The notes beneath the pieces were generated by a model. It searched no databases, was not told where the DNA came from, and saw only the letters and a program-made list of their open reading frames with translations. A stretch of 8,280 nt of DNA from positions 1-8,280 of the forward strand of contig JAGCAV010000482.1 of the NCBI GenBank assembly GCA_017652545.1, written 5' to 3'. A program made the position numbers and the translations under genes. The stretch comes from Lachnospiraceae bacterium (GTDB lineage Bacteria; Bacillota_A; Clostridia; Lachnospirales; Lachnospiraceae). Positions 1 to 6,671 of the stretch are shown one piece after another. How positions within the stretch are numbered: the stretch's first letter is position 1; every line of letters starts with the position of its first letter.

Positions 1-411
1 CCGGATATCGGCTCGCAGCCGGTTCCCGCCATGATCCTGCAGCCGCTGGTGGAGAATGCCATCACACACGGAATCAGGGAAATGATGGACAGAGGCGTCG
101 TTACACTGAGCGCCGCCCGGGAGGAAGCGTTCATCCGTGTCACCGTGAAGGATAACGGTGTCGATATGAGTGCCGACCAGATCACAGAAATCTATGCAAA
201 AGCGGGCTTCGGCAGCGAAACGCCGCCCGGGAATGATCCGGATGAAGCGCTTCCGGATGAAAACGGGCAGGAGGAAATTGATTCCACCGGGATCGGACTG
301 GAGAACGTGATCCGGCGTCTGCAGCTTTTCTATAACCGGGACGGGCTTCTGACGATCAGAAGTGAAGGACATATGAGAGGAACGGAGATCACATTGCTGC
401 TTCCTGTCTGA
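1..411 (+). CDS. Sensor histidine kinase, YesM/LytS type (3' end only)
   Basis: The reading frame is open from base 1 (PDIGSQPVPA precedes the first internal Met), so this is the C-terminal 136 residues of a gene that starts outside the window. It is the HATPase_c domain of a membrane sensor kinase that would phosphorylate the response regulator encoded 14 bases downstream. The N box reads QPLVENAITHGI, the hallmark of the His_kinase/YesM-LytS group. The ATP-lid G box reads STGIGLENVIRRL, followed by the terminal strand GTEITLLLPV. The first G box reads DNGVDM, whereas the family normally has DNGxGM, so a conserved glycine is replaced by aspartate. An acidic, Pro-rich stretch of about 25 residues lies between the two G boxes and looks longer than usual. 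The histidine, membrane and sensory regions are not visible, so the signal must be inferred from the neighbours. Confidence 0.9.
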   Translation, partial: PDIGSQPVPAMILQPLVENAITHGIREMMDRGVVTLSAAREEAFIRVTVKDNGVDMSADQITEIYAKAGFGSETPPGNDPDEALPDENGQEEIDSTGIGLENVIRRLQLFYNRDGLLTIRSEGHMRGTEITLLLPV

Positions 412-425
412 GAAAGGAAATCGTC

Positions 426-2012
426 ATGTATCGAATACTGATCGCGGATGACGAGGGGATCATGCTGGAATCCCTGACAAATATCATATCCAAACATTTT
501 GACGACTGTATCGTGGAGACAGCCAAGTCCGGCAGGGCAGCGATCGAACAGGCGGAAGTATTTCATCCGGATATTATCCTGATGGATATTCAGATGCCTG
601 GGATCAACGGGATTGAAGCACTCAGGGAGATCCGGAAATTCAACTCGGTGGCAAAGTCGTATATCCTCTCTGCGTATGATAAATTTGACTATGCCCAGGA
701 CGCGATCTCACTCGGCGTGGAACGGTATATCATGAAACCGGTGACAAAATCCACTGTGATCGAGGTGATCACCGAAGGCTGCAGAAAAGTGGATGAGATG
801 CGTCAGGTCAGGTCCGACCAGCTGAAGGTCCAGGAAAAACTGGAGACGATCATCCCGGTGGTGGAAAACGGCTTTGTCTCGAGCATGCTTCTGCAGGATG
901 ACTGGCAGCAGGCAGGTTATTACAAGCAGCTTCTGGAACTGAAAGAGGATTATGGATATGTTCTGCTGTTCAAGATCGGGAGCGTCGAAAATGACGGTGC
1001 CCTGCTCAGTTCCGTAGGGATGAGCGTGGAGGCACAGCGCATTTATCCCGAATTCCGGGCTGTGGTCAAATCTTTTCTCCGCTGTGTGATCGGACAGATG
1101 ATGACGGACAGGGTCGTTGTGGTCGTCCCGACCGGCAGTTCTTCCCTCGGATATGAAGAGCGTGTGCGCGTGATCGAGCAGGCCAGGGCGATCGTCTCCA
1201 GGCTTGACGACCGGCTTTCCCTGAAATTCAGGGCCGGAATCGGGCGGGTAAGAAAGCTTGAGGAACTGAAGGCATCCTACATGGAAGCCATGCAGGCGCT
1301 TCGTGAAGCAAACGGATCTGTCGTACACACCAATGACGTGGTGTCAAGAGGATCATACGAAGGCGGCTTTCCGGGTGAACTTGAACAGAAGCTGTTCCAG
1401 ATGCTTTCACGCGGAGATACCGATCAGATGAACCGCTGCGCCAACAGCTTTTTTGACTGGATGATCGTGCATTTCCCACGGAGCAGGGATAATATACGGC
1501 TGAAGGTGCTCGAGTATGTTCTGGAGGCGGAAAAAGAGGCCTTTCGGGAGGGAGCCGTCAATTACGGGTTTGAATTCCGTGAGAACTACCTGCCGGAGGT
1601 GATGTCCCTGGAGGACTACGATCAGCTCCGCGAATGGTTCATCACAAAGATGGATGCAGCCTGTCTGAGCATTCACAACCGGAAAAAGACACAGTCCGGG
1701 ACAGTGGTATCCAAAGCCCGCGCATATATTCAGGAGAATTTCCATCAGGATATCTCACTGGATGATGTGTCCAGGGAGGTCAATGTCAGCCCGTATTACT
1801 TCAGCAAACTGTTCAAGGAGGAATCAGGGGAAAACTTTATCGAGTATCTGACCCGCCTCAGAATCGAGGAAGCCAGATCGCTGCTGGACGGCAGGGATCT
1901 GAGTATCCGGGAGGTGGGAGTCCGGGTCGGATATGCGGATCCGAACTACTTCAGCCGTATCTTTAAGAAGCAGACAGGAATGACACCGAGAGAATACCGG
2001 GATCGGGGATGA
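426..2012 (+). CDS. Response regulator, YesN type (receiver + AraC-family DNA-binding domain)
   Basis: This 528-residue cytoplasmic transcription factor is the likely partner of the upstream kinase. Residues 1-120 form a receiver domain: acidic pocket ADDE (7-10), phospho-acceptor Asp54 in LMDIQMPG, Ser82 in LSAYD, and Lys104 in the KP motif. Residues about 424-525 form an AraC/XylS DNA-binding domain with two helix-turn-helix units (about 443-468 and 492-518), ending in the family signature GYADPNYFSRIFKKQTGMTP. The long middle part (about 125-400) is poorly conserved. It contains a degenerate GGDEF-like stretch (AGIGRVRKLEELKASYMEAM) typical of large YesN proteins. The ATG at 426 is preceded by the purine-rich AGAAAGGAAA, and the 14-base gap to the kinase stop implies one transcript. 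Targets are not visible; sugar uptake genes are the usual ones. Confidence 0.93.
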   Translation: MYRILIADDEGIMLESLTNIISKHFDDCIVETAKSGRAAIEQAEVFHPDIILMDIQMPGINGIEALREIRKFNSVAKSYILSAYDKFDYAQDAISLGVERYIMKPVTKSTVIEVITEGCRKVDEMRQVRSDQLKVQEKLETIIPVVENGFVSSMLLQDDWQQAGYYKQLLELKEDYGYVLLFKIGSVENDGALLSSVGMSVEAQRIYPEFRAVVKSFLRCVIGQMMTDRVVVVVPTGSSSLGYEERVRVIEQARAIVSRLDDRLSLKFRAGIGRVRKLEELKASYMEAMQALREANGSVVHTNDVVSRGSYEGGFPGELEQKLFQMLSRGDTDQMNRCANSFFDWMIVHFPRSRDNIRLKVLEYVLEAEKEAFREGAVNYGFEFRENYLPEVMSLEDYDQLREWFITKMDAACLSIHNRKKTQSGTVVSKARAYIQENFHQDISLDDVSREVNVSPYYFSKLFKEESGENFIEYLTRLRIEEARSLLDGRDLSIREVGVRVGYADPNYFSRIFKKQTGMTPREYRDRG

Positions 2013-2045
2013 GGCATAAACCGGGTTTTACGGAGAAATAGAAAG

Positions 2046-3116
2046 ATGATGAGAAGAATAAAAATGCTTGTCCTGCTGGCATGCCTGTTCCTGCTCACTG
2101 CCTGCTCCTCATCCGGGGTGCCGGAAGCGGTCAGTGAAGTGGATGAAAATACGTCTCTGCAGATCGGCCTGAGCTTTGACAGTTTTGTGATCGAGCGCTG
2201 GCTTCGCGACCGCGATGTGTTTGTTTCCACAGCGGAAGAGCTGGGCGCGTCCGTTAATGTGCAGAATGCCAACGGAGATGTGGATGAGCAGATCGACCAG
2301 ATCCGCTACCTGATCAAAAAAGGCGTGGATGTAATCGCGATCATCGCGATCGACTCAGATGCGCTTGGTGAAGTCGTGCGTGAGGCAAAGGCAGCAGGCA
2401 TCAGGGTGATCTGTTATGACAGACTGATCCGGAACGCATCGACTGATCTGTATGTGTCATTTGACAATGAACAGGTCGGTTACCTGATGGGAGAGCATCT
2501 GGCCGACAGACTCTCCGGGAAAGGAAATATCTTTGCGATCTACGGATCAAGAAGCGACTACAATGTTGACCTTGTGAATGCCGGACTGAAGAGGGCACTC
2601 GAGGGTACGGATATTTCCATTGTCTATGAGGCATACTGCGATAACTGGCTGGCGGAACTGGCTTTTGACGCGGTCAACGAAGGACTTTCCATGTACCCGG
2701 AGATAGACGGGATCATGTGCGGAAATGATGATCTGGCCAGCCAGGCCATCAAGGCCCTGTCGGAACACAGGATGGCCGGATCCATCCCCGTTGCCGCCCA
2801 GGACGCGGAACTTGCCGCCTGTCAGAGGATCCTGGAAGGCACGCAGACCATGACCGTTTTCAAGTCAGTCGATGAGGAGGCCAGATGTGCCGCCACACTG
2901 GCTGTCATGCTGGGGCGGGGAGAACAGATCACAGATCAGGATTCTGCCGGGGACATGGCTGTTACCCAGACAATTTTTGACGGAATCTCCGATGTGCCTT
3001 ATTATATGATCGAGCCTGTGGCGGTAACCAGGGACAACCTGGAAGAGGTGATCATCGGAAACGGCTTCCATCGCAGGGAGGATGTGTATCTGAACGTTGC
3101 CGAAGACAGTGAGTAA
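2046..3116 (+). CDS. XylF-like sugar-binding lipoprotein, probable sensor subunit
   Basis: This is a 356-residue extracytoplasmic binding protein of the LacI/RbsB-like type I fold. A hydrophobic signal peptide ends in the lipobox LTAC, so Cys20 should be lipidated and anchor the protein to the membrane. Segments recall E. coli XylF from memory: ERWLRDRDVFV (50-60), NANGDVDEQIDQIRYLI, ICYDRLI (122-128), YVSFDNEQVG (136-145), GNDDLASQAIKAL and AQDAELA..RILEGTQTMTVFKS (251-274). D-xylose or a related pentose is therefore the likely ligand. No ABC permease or ATPase gene adjoins it; it follows the YesN-type regulator by 33 bases. This suggests a sensing role alongside the kinase, like XylFII of the C. 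beijerinckii XylFII-LytS-YesN system, rather than transport alone. The start is ATG 2046 or the adjacent ATG 2049, behind GGAG at 2032-2035. The sugar assignment is inferred, and ribose or a xylo-oligosaccharide is possible. Confidence 0.88.
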   Translation: MMRRIKMLVLLACLFLLTACSSSGVPEAVSEVDENTSLQIGLSFDSFVIERWLRDRDVFVSTAEELGASVNVQNANGDVDEQIDQIRYLIKKGVDVIAIIAIDSDALGEVVREAKAAGIRVICYDRLIRNASTDLYVSFDNEQVGYLMGEHLADRLSGKGNIFAIYGSRSDYNVDLVNAGLKRALEGTDISIVYEAYCDNWLAELAFDAVNEGLSMYPEIDGIMCGNDDLASQAIKALSEHRMAGSIPVAAQDAELAACQRILEGTQTMTVFKSVDEEARCAATLAVMLGRGEQITDQDSAGDMAVTQTIFDGISDVPYYMIEPVAVTRDNLEEVIIGNGFHRREDVYLNVAEDSE

Positions 3117-3182
3117 AGGAACGCCTTCGGAAGGAAACCGGCTGCGATAGCGGGATATCATAGTGCAGACGAAAGGAAAGAC

Positions 3183-5294
3183 ATGAACGACTATTTTAAC
3201 ATAGCGGATATTTTCGGTGAAAATGTTTTCAGTGACAAGGTGATGCAGGAACGTCTCCCGAAAAAGATCTACAGGGAACTTTACAAAACCATCGACGAGG
3301 GCAAGGAACTTGACCCCATGGTGGCGGAAGTGGTTGCGGAGGAGATGAAGCAGTGGGCGATCGAAAAGGGTGCGACTCACTATACGCACTGGTTCCAGCC
3401 CATGACCGGGTTCACCGCCGAAAAGCATGATTCTTTTATTACGGCCCCCAAACCGGACGGGACCATCATTATGGAATTTTCCGGGAAAGAGCTGATCAAG
3501 GGGGAACCGGATGCCTCGAGCTTTCCCTCGGGCGGTCTGCGCGCCACTTTTGAAGCCCGCGGATATACAGCGTGGGACTGCACTTCCCCGGCATTTATCA
3601 GGGAGGATGCCGCCGGCGCGATCCTGTGTATTCCGACAGCGTTCTGCTCCTATACCGGAGAAGCGCTCGATCAGAAGACGCCGCTGCTCCGGTCCATGGA
3701 TGCCATCAATGATCAGTCCATACGGCTGCTGCGGCTTCTTGGAAACAATCATTCAAAACGCGTGATTCCCTATGTCGGTCCTGAACAGGAATACTTCCTG
3801 ATCGATGAAAAGCTCTTTAATCAGAGGAAAGACCTGGTGTTCACGGGAAGGACGCTGTTCGGCGCCATGCCGCCCAAGGGACAGGAACTGGACGATCACT
3901 ATTTTGGTACGCTGCGTCCGAGAGTGGCGGCGTTCATGCGCAGTGTGAACCGGGAGCTCTGGCGGATGGGGGTGACAGCCAAGACGCAGCACAATGAGGT
4001 GGCACCGTCACAGCATGAACTGGCGCCGATCTATGAGAAACTGAATGTTGCGGTTGATCATAATCATATTGTAATGCAGACACTGAAGCGTGTGGCAAGG
4101 GAGCACGGGCTCAAATGCCTGCTGCATGAAAAGCCTTTCGCAGGTGTCAACGGTTCCGGCAAGCACAATAACTGGTCTCTTTCAACAGACGACGGGATCA
4201 ACCTGCTCGATCCGGGGAAGACACCGCATGAAAACATCCAGTTTCTGCTGGTGCTCTCATGCATCCTGAAAGCAGTTGACGTTCATGCCGGTCTGCTGCG
4301 GGAATCCGCTGCGGACCCGGGCAATGACCACAGACTGGGAGCAGATGAAGCGCCGCCGGCCATCATCTCCGTATTCCTTGGCGAACAGCTGCAGGATCTG
4401 GTGGATCAGCTGATCTCAACGGGTAACGCGACCGCCAGCAAGGACGGAGGGATTCTTTCAACCGGCGCGGCGACACTGCCTGAGATCTTTAAGGACGCCA
4501 CTGACCGGAACAGGACATCACCCTTTGCGTTCACGGGAAACAAGTTCGAATTCAGAATGGTGGGATCGAGGGATTCGATCGCATCTCCGAACATTGTCCT
4601 GAATACCATTGTCGCGGAGGCGTTCTCCGATGTCTGCGATGAACTGGAAGCGTGCGATGATATTGATACACGGGTCAGGGAGATCATCAAGCGGAACCTG
4701 ACGGATCATCAGCGGATCATCTTCAACGGGAACGGATACTCCCGCGAGTGGGTGGAAGAGGCGAAACGCAGGGGACTTCCCAACATCATGTCCATGGTCG
4801 ACGCGATTCCGATGCTCCTGACGGAGAAGTCGGTCGAGACATTCGGAAAATTCCACGTTTTTACCAGGACAGAACTTGCATCCAGGGTTGAGATCAAATA
4901 TGAAAATTACTCCAAGGCCATCAACATCGAGGCCAGGACCATGATCGATATGACCACCAAGCAGTTTATCCCTGCGGCCATGCGCTACACAAAGGAAGTT
5001 GCGCAGACCGTCTGCGCGGTCCGTGATGCCGGAATGGAACCCTCGGTACAGGAAAAGATCCTGTTTGAATGTCAGAGTCTGCTGACACAGACAAGCGCGG
5101 CCCTCGAGAGACTGAAAGAAGCGGAGAATGAAGCGGCTTCCATGGAAGAAGGCCGCGGAAAAGCCGGTTTCTACCACGACAGGGTCTGCCCCTGCATGAG
5201 AGACTTAAGAAGCACTGTCGATGCCCTTGAGATGATCGTAGATCGCCGGTACTGGCCCATGCCTTCCTATGCGGACCTTCTCTTTACTGTGTAA
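3183..5294 (+). CDS. glnN: Glutamine synthetase type III (GSIII)
   Basis: GSIII joins ammonia to glutamate using ATP to make glutamine, the main entry of ammonium into biosynthesis. The 703-residue length fits the large GSIII class (about 700) and not GSI or GSII (about 350-470). The N-terminal GSIII region opens with [18 protein letters not shown] and includes [21 protein letters not shown] (about 65-85). Catalytic-domain motifs follow in order: GPEQEYFL (199-206, metal and substrate glutamates), [14 protein letters not shown] (267-280), [18 protein letters not shown] (316-333, ammonia/ATP region) and [16 protein letters not shown] (443-458). A C-terminal helical region contains [14 protein letters not shown]. 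The start is ATG 3183 behind AAAGGAAAG. The 66-base gap to the XylF-like gene contains no convincing terminator or promoter, so cotranscription is possible. No frameshift or missing motif was seen. Confidence 0.97.
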   Translation: MNDYFNIADIFGENVFSDKVMQERLPKKIYRELYKTIDEGKELDPMVAEVVAEEMKQWAIEKGATHYTHWFQPMTGFTAEKHDSFITAPKPDGTIIMEFSGKELIKGEPDASSFPSGGLRATFEARGYTAWDCTSPAFIREDAAGAILCIPTAFCSYTGEALDQKTPLLRSMDAINDQSIRLLRLLGNNHSKRVIPYVGPEQEYFLIDEKLFNQRKDLVFTGRTLFGAMPPKGQELDDHYFGTLRPRVAAFMRSVNRELWRMGVTAKTQHNEVAPSQHELAPIYEKLNVAVDHNHIVMQTLKRVAREHGLKCLLHEKPFAGVNGSGKHNNWSLSTDDGINLLDPGKTPHENIQFLLVLSCILKAVDVHAGLLRESAADPGNDHRLGADEAPPAIISVFLGEQLQDLVDQLISTGNATASKDGGILSTGAATLPEIFKDATDRNRTSPFAFTGNKFEFRMVGSRDSIASPNIVLNTIVAEAFSDVCDELEACDDIDTRVREIIKRNLTDHQRIIFNGNGYSREWVEEAKRRGLPNIMSMVDAIPMLLTEKSVETFGKFHVFTRTELASRVEIKYENYSKAINIEARTMIDMTTKQFIPAAMRYTKEVAQTVCAVRDAGMEPSVQEKILFECQSLLTQTSAALERLKEAENEAASMEEGRGKAGFYHDRVCPCMRDLRSTVDALEMIVDRRYWPMPSYADLLFTV

Positions 5295-5306
5295 TGAGGA
5301 ACGTGA

Positions 5307-5318
5307 ATCATGCATGAT
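5307..5318. repeat. 12-base perfect palindrome ATCATGCATGAT after glnN
   Basis: ATCATGCATGAT is its own reverse complement and lies 13 bases past the glnN stop. It has no loop, which suits a dimeric regulator site better than an RNA hairpin. The inner 7-mer TGCATGA recurs at 5420-5426, just downstream of the promoter of the next gene. Function is unknown, and a palindrome of this length can arise by chance. Confidence 0.35.
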
Positions 5319-5335
5319 GGTGGTATGACTTTTTG
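5309..5335 (+). terminator. Weak terminator-like hairpin and T-run after glnN
   Basis: In RNA, the TCATGC at 5308-5313 can pair with GGTATGA at about 5323-5330 to give a six-pair stem including one G-U, with a loop of about nine bases. CTTTTTG follows directly. The stem is short and AU-rich, so termination would be weak at best. It is the only terminator-like structure between glnN and the next gene, and it overlaps the 12-base palindrome. Confidence 0.25.
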
Positions 5336-5373
5336 ATCGCGACATCCGTGTAGTGCATTTTTCACAACTGATA

Positions 5374-5402
5374 TTGATTTTTACAAAAGAATATATTACA
5401 AT
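5374..5402 (+). promoter_or_regulatory. Sigma-A-type promoter for the CdaR-like regulator gene
   Basis: A -35 box TTGATT (5374-5379) and a -10 box TACAAT (5397-5402) are separated by exactly 17 bases, and T/A-rich sequence surrounds them. The -10 matches TATAAT at five of six positions and the -35 matches TTGACA at four of six. Transcription would begin near 5408-5410, leaving a leader of about 90 bases before GTG 5499. This is the best promoter seen in the window. Confidence 0.7.
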
Positions 5403-5405
5403 AGT

Positions 5406-5460
5406 GCCAGTTTATGATCTGCATGAGTCATTTGCGATTTATATGAGATTACAGACTGGC
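5406..5460 (+). promoter_or_regulatory. Inverted repeat in the 5' leader of the regulator gene
   Basis: GCCAGT (5406-5411) and ACTGGC (5455-5460) are perfect inverted copies. Allowing one G-U pair, the stem extends to eight pairs (5406-5413 with 5453-5460), enclosing about 39 bases. The left arm sits on the predicted transcription start. It could be a pair of operator half-sites, for example for autoregulation, or an RNA stem at the mRNA 5' end. No known riboswitch class was recognised. Confidence 0.4.
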
Positions 5461-5484
5461 TATTTATATGCTTTTTGATTGGAC

Positions 5485-5493
5485 AGGGAGGTG
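5485..5493 (+). promoter_or_regulatory. Strong ribosome binding site that fixes the GTG 5499 start
   Basis: AGGGAGGTG contains a GGAGG core at 5487-5491 and lies seven bases upstream of GTG 5499. The upstream in-frame TTG at 5475 would place this Shine-Dalgarno sequence inside the coding region and has no comparable site of its own. GTG 5499 is therefore preferred. Confidence 0.8.
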
Positions 5494-5498
5494 TTCCG

Positions 5499-6587
5499 GT
5501 GATCTCTAATCAGGTTTTACAGTCGACACTTGAAGGGCTTAAGGACATCAGCAGAGTGGATCTGTGCGTGATGGACATTGAAGGCATCCTTCTGGCATCC
5601 ACTTTTGAAGGTGCCGATCAGTTCCGAGACTCCGTGATGAGCTTTGTGAATTCACCCGCGGACAGCCAGGTGATCTCCGGGTATCAGTTCTTCAAGATTC
5701 TGGACGAGAACCAGCTGGAGTATATACTGATCGCGAGCGGCAGCAGCGATGATGTCTACATGGTCGGCAAGATGGCAGCCTTCCAGCTGCAGAGCCTTCT
5801 GGTGGCTTATAAGGAGCGTTTTGACAAGGACAACTTCATCAAGAACCTGCTTCTTGACAATCTGCTTCTGGTGGATATCTTCAACCGCGCCAAGAAGCTT
5901 CACATCGAGACAGACTGCAGAAGAGTGGTTTTCATTCTGGAACTTGCAAATGAGCGTGAGAACAGCTGTATCGAACTGATTCGCGGCCTGTTTGCCGGCA
6001 GGACGACGGATTTCATCACGGCAGTGGATGAAAAGAGCATCATTGTCGTCCGTGAAGTCGGTGAGCATGAAGATTACGCGCAGATGGACATGCTGGCGCA
6101 GTCCATGCTTGATGTGCTTCCGGAAGACCGCAGGAAAGAAGCGCTTATCGCTTACGGTACGATCGTGGGTGAGATCAAGGATGTTTCAAGGTCCTACAAG
6201 GAAGCGAGGATGGCGCTCAATGTGGGCAAGATCTTCTTCGAGGAGAGCAAGATCATCGCCTACAGTTCACTGGGGATCGGCCGCCTGATCTATCAGCTTC
6301 CCATTCCTCTGTGCAAGATGTTCATCAAGGAGATCTTTGAGAACAAGTCTCCGGATGACTTCGATGATGAGACGCTCGTGACGATCAACAAGTTCTTTGA
6401 TAACAACCTGAATGTATCAGAAACATCCAGGCAGCTGTATATCCACAGAAACACGCTTGTTTACAGGCTGGATAAACTGCAGAAATCGACAGGCCTTGAC
6501 CTGCGGGTATTTGAGGACGCGATCACTTTCAAGATTGCCCTGATGGTCGTCAAGTATATGCGCTATATGGAAATGCAGGAATACTGA
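5499..6587 (+). CDS. CdaR/PucR-type helix-turn-helix transcriptional regulator
   Basis: This is a 362-residue predicted cytoplasmic regulator counted from GTG 5499. Residues 1-110 form an N-terminal sensory-like region (VDLCVMDIEGILLAST) resembling the diacid-recognition or PAS-like part of CdaR proteins. Residues about 115-250 resemble the degenerate GGDEF-like domain of this family: FIKNLLLDN, then an RSYKEARMAL motif at 231-240. Residues about 304-336 are the PucR-type HTH with the diagnostic core LYIHRNTLVYRLDKLQ. The family includes regulators of sugar-diacid, purine and amino-acid use, but the ligand cannot be read from sequence. It has its own promoter and is closed by a strong terminator, so it is probably monocistronic. 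The neighbouring glnN is a possible target, by position only. No transmembrane segment was seen. Confidence 0.88.
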   Translation: MISNQVLQSTLEGLKDISRVDLCVMDIEGILLASTFEGADQFRDSVMSFVNSPADSQVISGYQFFKILDENQLEYILIASGSSDDVYMVGKMAAFQLQSLLVAYKERFDKDNFIKNLLLDNLLLVDIFNRAKKLHIETDCRRVVFILELANERENSCIELIRGLFAGRTTDFITAVDEKSIIVVREVGEHEDYAQMDMLAQSMLDVLPEDRRKEALIAYGTIVGEIKDVSRSYKEARMALNVGKIFFEESKIIAYSSLGIGRLIYQLPIPLCKMFIKEIFENKSPDDFDDETLVTINKFFDNNLNVSETSRQLYIHRNTLVYRLDKLQKSTGLDLRVFEDAITFKIALMVVKYMRYMEMQEY

Positions 6588-6624
6588 TCAGTGAATCGAT
6601 GACACACAGCTGAAACGCTCTTTT

Positions 6625-6659
6625 ATCCCCACAGGAAACTCACTGTGGGGATCATTTTT
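6625..6659 (+). terminator. Intrinsic terminator after the CdaR-like gene
   Basis: The perfect ten-pair stem ATCCCCACAG (6625-6634) / CTGTGGGGAT (6643-6652) has an eight-base loop, and TTTTT follows at 6655-6659. It lies 37 bases past the regulator stop codon. The T-run ends one base before the Shine-Dalgarno sequence of the next gene, so it also acts as a barrier in that gene's leader. Confidence 0.92.
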
Positions 6660-6671
6660 CAGGAAGAAATG

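Noticed and set aside
2334..2351. Tandem 9-base repeat ATCGCGATC in the XylF-like gene
   Set aside because: It is in frame and encodes I-A-I-I-A-I in a core hydrophobic strand of the fold, so protein constraint and codon choice explain it.
3126..3136. CCTTCGGAAGG inverted repeat between the XylF-like gene and glnN as a terminator
   Set aside because: The stem is only four to five pairs and no T-run follows, so it does not look like an intrinsic terminator.
2865..3752. Long minus-strand open frame of 295 codons across the XylF-like and glnN genes
   Set aside because: It lies opposite two well-supported genes, spans their junction, shows no recognisable domain, and has the Arg/His/Pro-rich makeup of an antisense shadow.
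4518..5177. Minus-strand open frame of 219 codons inside glnN
   Set aside because: It is fully contained opposite the conserved GSIII catalytic and C-terminal region and has no recognisable motif.
5475..5498. Upstream TTG start for the CdaR-like regulator
   Set aside because: It would bury the strong GGAGG site (5487-5491) inside the gene, while that site is ideally spaced from GTG 5499.
5403..5498. Possible riboswitch in the leader of the CdaR-like gene
   Set aside because: Only one long-range inverted repeat is visible. I found no conserved core of a known riboswitch class and no downstream terminator or sequestering stem.
6645..6668. Upstream GTG start for the protease, adding nine residues
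   Set aside because: The GTG lies in the right arm of the terminator stem, the codons run through the T-run, and no ribosome binding site precedes it. AGGAAG at 6661-6666 points to ATG 6672 or 6669.
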